Of a stretch of 64,000 bases of DNA, positions 47,731 to 60,815 are shown piece after piece (the first letter of the stretch is position 1; every line of letters starts with the position of its first letter). The notes below the pieces were generated by a model. It saw nothing but the letters and a program-made list of their open reading frames with translations, was not told the origin of the DNA and ran no database searches. Origin of the DNA: Petrolisthes cinctipes (taxonomy: Eukaryota; Arthropoda; Malacostraca; Decapoda; Porcellanidae); assembly GCA_033782935.1 (NCBI GenBank), contig JAWQEG010001225.1, positions 585,001 to 649,000 on the forward strand, written 5' to 3'. The translations under genes and the position numbers were made by a program.

Positions 47731-49071
47731 TATGCTGCTCACCTCGCTGTTGTTAGGTTAGGTCAGGTCATACATGTCCTTTACCAACCTTACTTACTTC
47801 TCACTGTTGTTACACCATTGTCATACATGTCCTTTACAAACCTTACATACATCTCTGCAACTCCTGACTTCTTCCTCATACTATACCACAAATCCGCTCT
47901 AGGCACCTTGTCATAGGCCTTCTCTAAGTCTACAAACACACATTGCAACTCCTTCTGGTCTTCTTTGTACTTCTCCATCAATATCTTTACAGCCGAATGT
48001 ATCGTAAAACCAATTAACTTCTTAATGATCCTCACTTCTCTTTTTACTCTAGCTTCTATAAACCTTTCCCATATCTTCATTGAATTACTAATCAAATTTA
48101 TATCTCTATAGTTTTTGCAGTCCTACACATCTCCCTTGTTTTTGTAAATAGATCCTAGTTCACTTTTCCTCTAGCATCCTCTTACTTTCAAGGATTATGT
48201 TTAACAATCTGGTTAGCCACGCCACCGCCATCTCCCCTAAGCTCCTTCACACTTCCAATGGTATGTTATCTGGGCCTACTGCTTTGCCTCCCTTCGTCCT
48301 TTTCATGGCCTTCCTCACTTCCTCCCAGCTAATCTCTCGTACTTCCTGATTCGCTACCTCCACCCTCACCTCTACCAACCTTCTCTCCCTCTCATTTGCT
48401 ATGTTTATCAGCTCTTCCTAACACTCCTTCCACCTCCTTAACACACTCTCCTCACTAATCAACACATTTCCATTTACATCCTTCATCATATTAACCTGTT
48501 GCACATCCCACCCAGCTCTGTTCCTCCGCTTGGCCAATCGGTACATGTCTTTATCCTTATTTCAATTAACTAATTTCTCATTCAGATCATAACATGCATT
48601 TTCCTTTGCTTAGTCATCTCCTTCATTGCTTTGCTCTGCCACTCCTTAAATTCCTGCAAACTTTCTTTATCCCTTTGTCTGTCTCATTTCTGTTTCGCTT
48701 GCTTCTTATACAATATTATATTTCTTTATTCCACCACTAAATCTCCTCGCTTCTTTTGTCTTTACTTTTCGATGTCATTCCAAGTACCTTTTGTGCTTTC
48801 TCCCTCACCACTTCAGATAAAGCTGCCCACCTGTCCTCCTACTGATCCATAGCCTGGCTCACCTCCCTCTTAACTTTTGTTAATGTAATCTCCCTCCTTT
48901 AGTTTCCAACACATCATCCTTCGTTCAGTCCTCATTTTCATCTTCACCTACACTTTCAGACTCATCTTACCAACCAACACCCTCTGTTGTCTTTCTACAC
49001 TCTAAACTGTCACTACCTTGCAATCACTCGATAATCTCAACTTGCATCTCCTACATTATCATAGTCTATTA

Positions 49072-50466
49072 CTATGGGTTTCTGGGCCAGTAAATCATCG
49101 TTTCTTGCAATTATCTTCCAAAGTAATTGCTGTATCGGATTGTTACTTTGGCACAGTGTACAACACACTTCAACCTAATTTCTAGCAATGTAGTGCATTA
49201 GCAAATGTTTTTAATTACGGCGTTTACTCGTGACTCTGATGGCATAGCTAAGCATTACCAACGTTGGCATTCGAACACTCACTACTCCCCAATCCTGTTT
49301 ATCCCTACCACCCTCCCTCCCCCTCTAACTTAATCATTCTCTCCACCTCCATCCCCGACCCTGTCCGTCCCTACCTCCCTCCCTCCCTCTCATTTCCCTC
49401 TCATTCCCTCCTCCCACATCTCTTTTCCTTTGCCTCCCCGTCATCCCCTTGCTTATTCCCAATACCATATATACATAACGTATGTTATGGTAAGCCTTGA
49501 TTATTTAAATATACAAAGTTACTGTGCAAACCCTCCGACAATTAAAGCTACTGTATGATATAGGTTGGTGCGTGAACTAAAAGTTGGTGATAGCATCTGT
49601 ATTATCATAAAGATATATTATGTACATGTACTATTTCAATAGGGAATCAAATACAATTTCATTCCCAAAACCATCATGTGCATTTAATGTTTCAAGTGTG
49701 TAACCCTCATTATCACATGTTAATAATGGTGTTGGGCCTAATGAGAGTAGGCATCAAAGTCAGAATAATTTTATTCCATGACAGTGGTTATTTAAATTAC
49801 AAAGTTACATAGTCATACTTAGATTGAACTCATTAAAAGCCACAATATAAACATCTGCATAAAGATGGACACACACACACACACACACACATTCATGTGA
49901 AGACATACTCATATTGGAGGTGCAATGAAATGCATTAATTGAGACGTGGTCCTTAATTAATACGAGGTTGATAATGGATCACAAATAGGTAAGGGTGGGA
50001 ATATGCAGGGATTTATGCAGCATGGTATGTGACATCAATGACAAATAATGTATATAAATAGAAGATGTATAGCGAATGCATTTCTGCATCCACGTGGAAA
50101 ATGTAGCATGTTGGCTATGACAGCTATGAGCAATCATAGTAAAAAAGTGATGCAGCCGACACACACACACACACACACAGGGAAGGGGGGAAGTAAACGA
50201 GAGAGAGGATTTAAAGAGAAGGGGGGGAGGACGGATGGGATGGGTGCTAGACGACGTTCGGATGTGTACATTAGTCATGCCAACTCATTTGACTTTGACT
50301 TTTAACGCTAAGAGTAAATGCCAGAATTAACAACATTTGCCATTGCACCACATTGCTGAAATTTAGGTTGTGTGTTGTACAATGTGCCGAAGAACTAATC
50401 CGATACAGTAATTACTTTGGAAGATAATTGCAAAAAACGATGATTCATGGACCCTGAAACTCATAG
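49072..50466. mobile_element. 1.4-kb DNA transposon with roughly 160-bp inverted repeats
   Basis: Left end CTATGGGTTTCTGGGCCAGT and right end (reversed) CTATGAGTTTCAGGGTCCAT. The inverted similarity continues for about 135 bp (49072-49207 against 50334-50466) and weakly to about 165 bp. Shared words include AATCATCGTTT, CAATTATCTTCCAAAGTAAT and TGTATCGGATT. Module X copy 1 has the empty site near 40188-40205. There is no transposase frame, and the target duplication is not resolvable. It could be a Mutator-like or foldback-type non-autonomous element. Confidence 0.8.
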
Positions 50467-51335
50467 CAGTGTACTCCTAACACCAGTCTTGTATGTAATC
50501 ATATTCGCCTCATTTTTGAAGCAGGTGTTAACTACAGCCATGTCTGTACATTTTGAAAAAAGTCAACAATTATCTGTCCCTCTGTCTTCCACCCTCCCAC
50601 TCCGTACCTACTCATTACCCTCTCATCAGTCATCACCGTTATCCCCTTCTTCAACATTGAAATCCATCCCAATAACCACTCTTTCCTCCCTGTGTATGTT
50701 CTGAACCACTTACTTTACTTCACCCTAGAACTCTTCCTTCTCCTCCAACTCACATCTCACTTACGGGGAATATACACTGATGACATTCATCAATACTCCT
50801 TCAATTTCCATCTTCAAGTTCATTACTCTGTACGACACCCTCATTACCTCCAATACACTTTAAATATATATGCTTTTTCTTCACTACTACCCCAACACCG
50901 TTCCTCCTGCCATTTACACCAGGGTAAAACAACTTAAAATTCCCCTTAATAAACCTCACTTTACTTCCCTGGCATTTTGTTTCCTGGACACACAATACGT
51001 TTAACTTTCTCCTTTCCATCACGTCAGCCACCTCTCTCACTTTTTTTTTGTGTGCTAAAATTCATACATACATACACACACACACACACGTCTACATACA
51101 TACATACACACATACATACATACAAACATACAATATGTTTAACTTTCTCCTTTCCATCACCTCTCTCACTTTACCAATCATTGTGCCAAAATTCAAAGTT
51201 CCCACCCTCACCTCTACTCGTCTACCATCCTAGCTCTTCCTTTTTCTGGAGCTGTTATCATCCTTTACTTCTTCCCTTCTTTTGTCCACCATTACAATAA
51301 TTTCCACCTGTACCATGCTGGACCGGTGTGTGTCT

Positions 51336-51478
51336 ATCTTTGTATTTATATATCTATTTATCTATATATTTATTTATCTATCTATCTATCTATAACTATC
51401 TATCTATCTATCTATCTGTCTATCTATCTATCTACCTTTTTTTTTCTTCCTTCTTTCCTCTCTTCTTTTCCAAATTAC

Positions 51479-51541
<63 letters not shown>
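51336..51541. repeat. (TCTA)n and (GA)n microsatellites
   Basis: (TCTA)n at about 51345-51435 and (GA)n at 51483-51541. They are absent from the equivalent point in module X copy 1 (near 41130). Confidence 0.95.
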
Positions 51542-51543
<2 letters not shown>

Positions 51544-52300
51544 CAATACACTTTCTTCTCCCTTTTCCTTTTCCTGTGTGGTGTTTTCATTCATTGTGAT
51601 CAGTATATTGATATGGTAGGTTTATACACTGGATGTCATTCCGAATCGTTCATTGGTGAGGGGGAAGAGTGGGAGAGTGTAGCCAGGGTATGTCTGTCAC
51701 CAGTGTGCAGTTTGGTGGGTGACTGAATACATACTACAATACATACTACAATAGTGTACTACACATGTGATAAATTAGGTAATTATTAACTTAGGTTTGT
51801 TATGTAAATAAGCTGAAACATTCCCTATTTATTGAACACATTAGTGAGTTTGGAAACTCACCTATATATGTAAGTAAATCACTTGATACATGTCATCCAG
51901 GAAAATGAAGATATTCACAAGGAAGAAGAAACCCGAAGTCCCATATATATGAATGACACTACTATCTCTGTGTTCAGGTAAACATTCACAGGAATTTCCA
52001 TTTAATGTCAGTATAGGACGCTTGACAAATGTTGGCAGGTGGAAGTGTTGGCATGTTATAATTATTTGGGTTTGACAAAGGGAAATTATATAATATCCTT
52101 ATGATGATATAACAACCTTACTTAACAAAATATGACCGTACTAACAATATTATGAGTTGATTCTCTAGTTTTTCATTCCTGATAATATAATTTACACATT
52201 CCTTGCCATTATAAGTCTGTCTGCAGATAATTCATTTGGTGATTGCCACCTTCACACCACATTCTCTCTCCATTTGTTGTTGTTGTTGTTGTTGTTGTTG
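51542..52300. other. non-coding stretch of module X copy 2
   Basis: Aligns with 41160-41225 and then 42367-43080. No supported gene. Confidence 0.7.
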
Positions 52301-53089
52301 TTAGTTTGACTTAATGTCTATCACCCTATTTGGGGTATTAAGGCATACATTCATTTTATCTTTTTCTGTCTCCCTTTTTTGGTGACAAAGCCATATTGTT
52401 GGTGACTTTTGTTGTAGATTGAGTGAAACTGTCCTGCTTGACCATACTTCCCTAATCTGGAAAATGTCGGGGTCATGGTGAGGAAGGATATGTTGGTGGA
52501 ATAGGTTGATGCGAGGAGAGGCGGACATCTACCAGTCCACGGTGACAGTGGGTGGTGGCTTGGTCTGTGGGCTGACAGTCATCCTCCTCCTCTTCCTTTT
52601 CCTCACCGTCTGCCATTCCCCTTCATCTTCCATTTCCATGTAGTCAGAGTTGTCTTCTATGGTGGTGTTGGAGCAGGAACTGGTGTCTGTGTCCTCCTCT
52701 GTTTCAGAGTCTAATTGGGAAGGCTCATGTGGTAGTGGTGCCTTCCCGCTGTTCGCCCTGTTGAGTAGGCGAGGCAGCATTAAACGGTGACGGGGGTGGG
52801 TCGGAGGGTATAGTATTGGGGCTTCCACTCTGTTATTGCCCAGTCATGCAGGCCTGCTGCCTCGTTTCTTGGTGGTGGTGGTGGTGGTGGTAGGTGTTTG
52901 TAGATCAGGAGAAATACCCCTCGTGTGGATGAATAAATCTTGCTCGTCGCAGGTAACAAAGCCATAGCCCTTCAAATGGTTAAACCACTCACCCTGCCAA
53001 CCAGACGGTTGGCAGGGTAAGTGGCAGTTTTGGTGGTAGGTGTTTACGGGACCATTGTTGGTTGTAGAATCCTGCACGTTAATGCTCAC
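52301..53089 (-). pseudogene. cold-shock-domain frame, copy 2, internally deleted
   Basis: Same frame as 43090-44153. A 312-bp (104-codon, in-frame) deletion equivalent to 43668-43979 removes the second half of the cold-shock domain. The protein passes from IHTRGI directly into SPDLQTP and poly-Thr. RNP1 and RNP2 remain. The acidic segment and the WQTVRKRKRRR motif are present at 52827-52560. Confidence 0.65.
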
Positions 53090-53200
53090 TCCAGCTCTGG
53101 TTGGGGACCGACGTTCCTCCTCTCCTCAGCCCTGTGTTGTGGATTGGATACTGTTATTGTGTCCTTTGTCTGCTTTCTCGTGTTATCGAGTTTTGTTCTG

Positions 53201-53202
<2 letters not shown>

Positions 53203-53243
<41 letters not shown>
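53203..53243. repeat. (TG)n microsatellite
   Basis: Counterpart of 44261-44327. Confidence 0.95.
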
Positions 53244-53245
<2 letters not shown>

Positions 53246-53552
53246 CTGGTTCTTGACTACCTTCCATGTTTTGTTGTTGGTCTGTTGTCTGATGCCATGA
53301 CTGACAGTTTCTAAGGTGGTCACTGCAGCATGAATTAAAGATGTCTGCAGTCACATCCAGGTTCATCTTCAAAGCTTCAACTAAAGCTGTATACTTATTA
53401 GTATTTCTTCTGTACCTCCACCGATCCTGACATGACCTTTCAGCTTCAGGAAGGTACTCTGGATCTCATCCTCACATCTGGACTGATAACATCTCAGAAC
53501 CAGTGCTCCATGGTGCCAGTTTTATTCTCTGTTCATGTCACACTTTGGCTTC

Positions 53553-53750
53553 ATTAAATTCTACCTGCTGGGTCTACTGCTCCTGCCACTCGTTTACATA
53601 TTGCTGTGCCTGTAAATCATTATATTCTACCTGCTGGGTCTACTGCTCCTGCCACTCGTTTACATATTGCTGTGCCTGTAAATCATTATATTCTACCTGC
53701 TGGGTCTACTGCTCCTGCCACTCGTATACATATTGCTGTGCCTGTATATC
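53553..53750. repeat. 66-bp tandem repeat, 3 units
   Basis: One unit more than the other NL2 copies. Confidence 0.9.
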
Positions 53751-54276
53751 AAGAGTGGGATACCTTTGTACAGTAGGGCGAAGGTCAGATGAGGCTTTCT
53801 GGAGCATGTCGCAGGCAGCAGTGACAAACGAGAACCACAAAGTGGATTTGTGCAAAAATTTTATTGAAAAAAACATACAATTTAGTGAGATGGTTTGGTG
53901 ACATTGTTCATTGAAGAGTGTTCTTGGTAAACATACAAATTAGTGTGATGGTTGGGTCTACTTGCCATAAACAATTGTTTCAATGTTCAGTTCAATGGAT
54001 GAGAAACACAACAGAAGAATATCATTGAGGTGACAGTCCGAGAGCTGATAGTGAAGGTGAGAGTTGGTTACCAGAGTACCAAATAGCCTTGACTTGGAGA
54101 GAGTGCAGGGTTGACAAACAGTAATTGTCTCGGGCCGGACGATAGGCCTTCTTGGGCTGGATCTGGCCTGCGGGCCAAGGTTGGCCACTCCTTGCAGGCC
54201 GGATTCCATTATTAATTCGGAGTATGTTCACGGGCCACACAATATGCCTCTGTGGGCCGAATGTTACTCGCTCCTA
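53750..54276. mobile_element. non-autonomous hAT element, copy 4 (527 bp)
   Basis: Same ends as copies 2 and 3. Flanks CTGTATAT and CTCTAAAT. It shares the TATAT variant with copy 3, so these two are the closest pair. Confidence 0.8.
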
Positions 54277-54510
54277 CTCTAAATATAGCCTGATGGACAT
54301 CTTATTTTTGACTCATATGTTACTTACTATTTACCTTTCTTTGCCGGACCAGTTATACTCTGATCTTTTCTTTGCCAGTCATGTCGTTTACAAGTTATTT
54401 GTCTCCCAGACACACCTCCAACTTCGTTGTACCGCCCATTCATAGATGCTTTACACAAGAGAGTTTTATACAGAGTTGTTGACAGTAACGTTCTTGTTTT
54501 GTCTTGTCTC

Positions 54511-54511
<1 letters not shown>

Positions 54512-54556
<45 letters not shown>
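54512..54556. repeat. (GA)n microsatellite at the module B / module C junction
   Basis: Equivalent to 8214-8258. Confidence 0.95.
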
Positions 54557-54557
<1 letters not shown>

Positions 54558-54828
54558 AGTTTGTTTATACGTGGGACAGACAGGATGAAGATAAACAAAT
54601 CAAGACAGGAAAAAATGTGCTCACGGCTCGATAAAACACACACACATTAAACTGGAACAATGACACGTGACAAGGAATGAACACAGAAATAGAAAAACGA
54701 AAGAAAATGGTTATTGACTGGCAGGTGTGCAGTACAGAAGAGTGTATGGAATTATAATAGTGTACCAAATTATAGGACATGAAATATTATAGAGCGTTTT
54801 TAGCCCATCAGGATGGTGGAATGTGAAG

Positions 54829-54984
54829 TTAATTTGTGGGGAAACAAACACACACATCTTTGCTTGGGTTCTTTACTTGGTTAATTTGTGGGGAAACAAA
54901 CACACACATCTCTGCTTGGGTTCTCTACTTGGTTAGTTTGTGGGGAAACAAACACACACATCTCTGCTTGGGTTCTTTACTTGG
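54829..54984. repeat. 52-bp tandem repeat, 3 units
   Basis: Same as 8534-8689. Confidence 0.95.
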
Positions 54985-56205
54985 TCCCCGCTTCTTTTCT
55001 GCTACAAATGGTCCAGTGTTCGGTCCTTGCTTGGGACACAATAAAAATCTTTCACTGATTCCAGAGGTTACCACCCCTGTGAGTAGGGTGTGGGGAGTTT
55101 GACTCGGCTATCTCAGTGAGGTCTTCCTGCTTACCCAGCTATAGCCGAAGCTGACTCGGGTCTCACGTGAGTGGAGAGGTCTCTGGGCCACTCATCATCC
55201 TTGTGATGCGTGCTATTGTAGTATTTCATACAGTCTTGTGTGTGCTTCACTCTGTCCCATTGACTACCACTCATAAGCGGACCTTTAACCTTTTATTATT
55301 AATCTCAGTAAAGTTGTGAGCATCAAAATTATAAGGTTTATGCCTATTTCTATTTTAGTGTTAGTACAATGACAACATAAATCTCAGACTATATCAGAGT
55401 GAGTATGGCATAATGAAGACGAGTCTGTGAAATGAAATCGATAGGAGAGATTGGGGATTGGTAAGACTAGAAAGAAACAGAGTCCAGTGTGGTAATAGGA
55501 AGGAACAAAAGAGGGAATGATTGATAGAGACAATGGAAAGAAGATTATTTGTCACACTGTATTACCCGTGTTAAAAATATGGTAACGAATAATGTTAAAT
55601 TACAACAGGGACGAAATATTTATGTTAGTAAAATACATATTAAAGTTTAAATAAATACTTCATAGCAATGGAGGTATAAATGGAAGGTTACTGAACACTG
55701 AATGGGGAGAGGAGAGGCCAGGAGGGGAAGTACTGTATTTATAGAACAAAAAAAAACATGTAATCGCAAAACACACACTGCCATTATCTATGTTGATGAC
55801 GTGTGTATCTGGCAACGTTATTGTATTCTTGCAACGTTACCTCTATGACTGAAAATGCTTTGGTATATTGAATAAACAACTTTCTGGCAACATTATATAC
55901 TTCTGTGTGTTGGTATCCGTAAACAAAAATCTTCCTGCACCAATATCATATATTTCTCAATAATATTATGATTCCACCTTCTGAACATAATATATAGTAT
56001 AATTATAACTTTGAGGAATTTGTCGTTAAATTATTTTAGTTCACATATGGTCATCTGTAATATTAGACATTTAAACAATGTATACCTGTCAATTCTATCA
56101 CATAGTGTTCCCTGATTCACAGGAACGTATCATGGACTAAGAAAGACAAACTTCTGGTATTGACTGTACAGCTGTGTTTATGATTCCCTGAGACACCATC
56201 TTATG
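54985..56205. other. non-coding stretch of module C copy 2
   Basis: 54985-55330 is unique to this copy and replaces 8690-9530. The rest aligns with 9540-10370. No supported gene. Confidence 0.7.
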
Positions 56206-56383
56206 GAGGGAACTTGACCTTCTCTATCCTTACTGGACAGCAGGTAGTTGAATCAAACTGTCTGACCAACACACACAGTGAAGCTAACAATAATATTATA
56301 TTGAGGGAACTTGACCTTCTCTATCCTTACTGGACAGCAGGTAGTTGAATCAAACTGTCTAACCAACACACACAGTGAGGCTA
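56206..56383. repeat. 97-bp tandem repeat, 2 units
   Basis: Units at 56206 and 56303, the second truncated. Copy 1 has nine. Confidence 0.95.
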
Positions 56384-56508
56384 TACTTTCTGCCTATCTA
56401 TTTACCATTGATGAAATGAATTAGTTGTTGCCTGTGCAAAATGATAAAAGTGGATTGGTGGTGACATTCTTTTCTCCCTCCTTGCCTCCCTCCCTTGCTA
56501 TCGTTCTC

Positions 56509-56574
56509 ACTCTCTCTCTCTCTCTCTCTCTCTTGCTCTCTCCCTCTCTCCATACTTGATTAAGCCTGTCTCTT

Positions 56575-56641
<67 letters not shown>
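56509..56641. repeat. (CT)n microsatellite cluster
   Basis: Counterpart of 11403-11566. Confidence 0.95.
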
Positions 56642-56645
<4 letters not shown>

Positions 56646-56907
56646 ACACACAGGAAACCCCCCATCGTTGAGGCAAAAATGAAGTGAGTTTTTTTCCTCT
56701 ATCACCAAGGTTGACGTCACCAACGAGAACTTTTGGGTGTAAGGTTACTCTCCATACATACAGGTTTGGGACTACAAACAATATTATAGTAAGAACAAAG
56801 GTTTTTTATCCCCTTCTTTAGCCAATATATAAATATTATCAGGTGTCTCAGACCAGTTACTACACAGAAGAAAACAAGTTATTAATTGTAATTATAACAT
56901 GTACAAT

Positions 56908-56955
<48 letters not shown>

Positions 56956-57764
56956 TCCGACAAGTTATCCACTCATAGATTCTAGTGTTCTTCCCTACAT
57001 CCTGAAAGTGTGTATGGTAATAATATACAACCCTTGTCAAGGGGAATATGAATGTTACTATATTGATTTAACAAGTTGTAATAACACAATAATTTACAAA
57101 GGATTAAGTTGTTCACAGTACACTGGAGTTCATAATCTAATATGTTTTATCTCTTCCTCCACTGTCCCTACGAATGACGTCATGACACTTCCTGTGTGCG
57201 TAGGTGTATGTGTGTGTTTGCTCACTACCAGATCGGAATCCATCTTGTAGTGTTGTGTTTGTATAAATCCTTCTCAACTTCAGCATTACAGTGCTTCAAT
57301 CTCTGGAGTTTATTATCAAGAAGAACCTTCCACATATTGGGTAAAGTGTTTTGTTGCTACTATTAATTAAATCCTACACTCAACTATTTTGGATTGCCTT
57401 CCTTTGAAATGCTCTGTATTTCTTCATAATCTCTCCCTCTCTTTATCACTTCATATCTTTCCTCTCCTATATTCTTCTTTGGTCAGGTTTCTTCTGTGTC
57501 AACATACATTCTTTTCTGTACTGAACAGTTCCACCTTGCAATCCTCCCTTAATTTTTCTTTGAGTAATAATAGGTACACTTGGACATTGTGAACCAACAC
57601 TACCAACATTACCATCACATTGTCAGGTGATATTTTAATATTTAATATCGATCATAATAAGTTATTGGAGACCAATTTAGTTTTAATAAATACAGTAATG
57701 GTAATATTAGGAATGTATAGTAAGCCCCTGACAGATGGAGCCTCGCCCAGGTCCCTGAGTTTAA
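56642..57764. other. non-coding segment with (TG)n
   Basis: Counterpart of 11567-12670. (TG)n at 56908-56953. No gene. Confidence 0.7.
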
Positions 57765-58022
57765 GGGGGTGCGGGAGTAGGGGACAGGCTTTCTACCCAC
57801 GCCAGGGAGGGACAGGCTTGGCGTGGGTAGAAAGCCTGTCTCCTATTCCCGCACCCCCCTAAATCCCCCCCAAGCCTGTCTCTTTTTTCCACACCCCCCT
57901 AAATCCCCCCCAAGCCTGTCCCCCTACTCCTGCACCTCTCTAACACCCCAACAAGCCTGTCCCCCTACTCCCGCACCCCCCTGAACCCTCCCCCCCAAAC
58001 CTGTCCCCCTATTCCCGCACCC
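57765..58022. repeat. inverted repeat plus C-rich tandem array
   Basis: Hairpin arms 57765-57804 and 57819-57859, followed by C-rich units to 58022. The arms pair with about two mismatches, better than in copy 1. Confidence 0.93.
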
Positions 58023-58679
58023 ACTTAATTAAAACTGTTTACTGAGGGGTCACTTCCATGGCTGGGCACCATGGTGGGGAGTTGGGCTGGCCTGGCTGAC
58101 GTTCGGGAGAGTATCTCATCAGAGATAGATACCAGAACAGAAACCCTGCAACTTTATTTTATTTTATTTTTGTTTTAACATTCTACGGTAAAATGGTAAA
58201 CAAATAATAACATTGGCAAGTGTTCCACTAAGAACACATATTATTATAACCTGATTATTATACTTATTATAACCTAACTCACTCACACTATTACAGTGCT
58301 ACACACACATTAACACACATACAGTATATAAAACAAATAGAGGCTTAGCTCTATGTCTTTCATGTATGTTTATCTTTTCTTGTAACACTACATGATCATA
58401 TTTTCTCTGTATGTGTGACATGTATTATTTTATTGCATTATATTTTGTCTAATAACATGAGAGAAAAAGATTATTACTTATATCTTTATATTTTAATTAA
58501 GTATTAATTAACATTTCAGTATGATCATAATACATCTAGCATGCAGTATGTGTGTTCTTTTAAATCACTGTTTGGGATATGACACTCTTATTTTCATATT
58601 GTCTATTAGTAATATTATTTATTGTAGGTAAAAAGAGTATATATTCCTTACTGGTATAGCAAGGTGATGTAGAAAGTTT

Positions 58680-58680
<1 letters not shown>
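58023..58680. other. non-coding segment
   Basis: Counterpart of 12928-13590. Confidence 0.7.
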
Positions 58681-58743
<63 letters not shown>

Positions 58744-58767
58744 CTGTTGATGTCTGTGTTTCTATGT

Positions 58768-58825
<58 letters not shown>

Positions 58826-58835
58826 TTCTATGTAA

Positions 58836-58890
<55 letters not shown>

Positions 58891-58912
58891 GATGTCTGTG
58901 TTTCTATGTAAC

Positions 58913-58967
<55 letters not shown>

Positions 58968-59002
58968 ATTTACCTACATACCTTCCTACCGACCTACATT
59001 TA

Positions 59003-59060
<58 letters not shown>
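58681..59060. repeat. composite (CT)n array
   Basis: Counterpart of 13591-13957, with an extra ACCTACATACC-type interruption near 58972-59000. Confidence 0.95.
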
Positions 59061-59066
<6 letters not shown>

Positions 59067-59170
59067 GTGGAAATGTCCTGATAATGTGAAAACCATAAAT
59101 ATATTAGTTTATTTTTTGGATACATCCTGTGATAAGTCTTGCAAGCAGTCTTATGTACTGTGGAATGGAG

Positions 59171-59990
59171 GGTTAGGTTAGGTTAGGTTAGGTTAGGTGT
59201 GTGTGGGGAAGGAGAGAGGAAGGAGAGAGTGATGAGGGTGTGAGGGGAAGGAGAGAGGGTAGGATGTGTGAGAGGAAGGAGAGAGGAAGGATGTGTGAGG
59301 GGAAGGAGAGAGGAAGGATGGAGGGTAGGATGTGTGAGGGGTAGGATAGAGGAAGGAGAGAGGGTAGGATGTGTGAGAGGAAGGAAAGAGGAAGGAGAGA
59401 GGAAGGATGGAGGGTAGGATGTGTGAGGGGTAGGATAGAGGAAGGATGTGAGAGAGGAAGGAGAGAGGAAAGATGTGTGAGGGGAAGGAAAGAGGAAGGA
59501 TGGAGGGGAAGGGAGAAGATGTGTAGGGAAGGGAAGGGAAAGGAAGGGTAGGTACGGTAAAGGAAGGGAGGGGAGAGGAGGAGTAAGAAAGGGAAGGGAA
59601 GGGTAGATAGTGTAAAATAAAGGGAGGAAGAAGAGGGGTAGGGAAGGGAGGGAAGAATAGGGAGGGGAAGAGAAAAGAGGGGTAGGGAAGGGAAGGGAAG
59701 GGTAGGGTAGGTAGGGTAAAGGAAGGGAAGGGAGAGGGAGGGGAAGGGAAAAGAGGGGTAGGGAAGAAAAGGGAAGGGTAGGGTAGGGTAGGTATGGTAA
59801 AAGAAGGGGAGGGAGAGGGAGGGTACAGAAGGAGAAGGGAGAAAAGGGGTAGGGAAGTGAGGGAAGGAGAGGGATAGGGAAGAATAGGTAGGGTAAAGGA
59901 AGGGAGGGACAGGGACGAATAGGAGAATGTAAAGGAGGGAAGAGAAGGAAGGATAAGAGACGGAAAAGCAGGGGAAGGGATAAAAAATGA
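59171..59990 (+). repeat. TTAGG repeats followed by a polypurine tract
   Basis: TTAGG units at 59171-59197, then about 790 bp of G+A-rich plus strand. Counterpart of 14068-15000, about 110 bp shorter. Confidence 0.95.
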
Positions 59991-60540
59991 ATGTATACAA
60001 CACAATACAAACATTAACAGACCAGTTGGTCTTTTAGAGGCTGTTTTGACTCTAAGGTGCTAACTACTAGTAGAGATAATGAATAAAATAGTAATGATAA
60101 TAATAATAATGAATAAAATAATCCTTGCAACAAATCTTGAACCATTACAAGAAAAGGTACCAAAATTGGGTTTGTTGTTGTTGTTGTTGTTGTTGTACTG
60201 GACCAAGACCAATTAAAGGTGTAATATACGCATGATTCATTGGATCACTTTGATTCCATTGAAGTATACCAACAAACAGGACCACATTAACATAAATAAT
60301 AGTGTTCTGTTGCTTGGAATAGTGTGAAGGAATCAGTTGTTCCAGATTTACCAACACAGTACTACTCCTCTTTAACTTCCTGGCTATCTGTTGGTATATT
60401 TCTAAAGCCACTTTATTTATTTATTAATATAAGTAACAAGGAAGCACTAGCATCTTGTATTACCATTATAATGTTATATTTCATTCAATATGATTTAATG
60501 TAAAATACAACATTGTGCAAAATCTTATTATAGTATGAAC
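59991..60540. other. non-coding segment with (GTT)n
   Basis: Counterpart of 15001-15560. Confidence 0.7.
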
Positions 60541-60815
60541 ACACACATACACACACACACATACTCTAATAGTATACACACATATGTATTAACACACACA
60601 CATACTCTAATAGTATACACACATATGTATTAACACACACACATACTCTAATAGTATACACACATATGTATTAACACAAACACATACTCTAATAGTATAC
60701 ACACGTATGTATTAACACACACACATATCCTAATAGTATACACACATATGTATTAACACACACACATACCCTAATAGTATACACACATATGTATTAACAC
60801 ACACACACACACCCG
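60541..60815. repeat. 41-bp satellite-like array, about 6 units
   Basis: Counterpart of 15561-15955 with fewer units. Confidence 0.95.

Larger units (their letters stand above)
47150..51316 (-). pseudogene. NL5 copy 2: RTE-like ORF remnant, interrupted by a TIR transposon
   Basis: Minus-strand ATG at 51316. The same landmarks as copy 1 are present: FKLFYPGVNGRRNGVGVVVK near 50940 and [14 protein letters not shown] near 47930. It is better preserved around 48095-47790 ([20 protein letters not shown]). It is split by the 1.4-kb element at 49072-50466 and by (GTA)n at 47452-47730. Confidence 0.8.
45581..53394. repeat. module X copy 2 (large duplicated block)
   Basis: Collinear with 35601-44484 apart from the indels listed there. 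Confidence 0.9.
53395..54511 (+). mobile_element. NL2 copy 4, with hAT insertion
   Basis: Same structure and start as copy 3. Confidence 0.75.

Noticed and set aside
53503..53901. Cys-rich repeat protein (CSCHSFTYCCACKS)
   Set aside because: An artefact frame of the 66-bp tandem repeat. The homologous NL1 reading frame is different.
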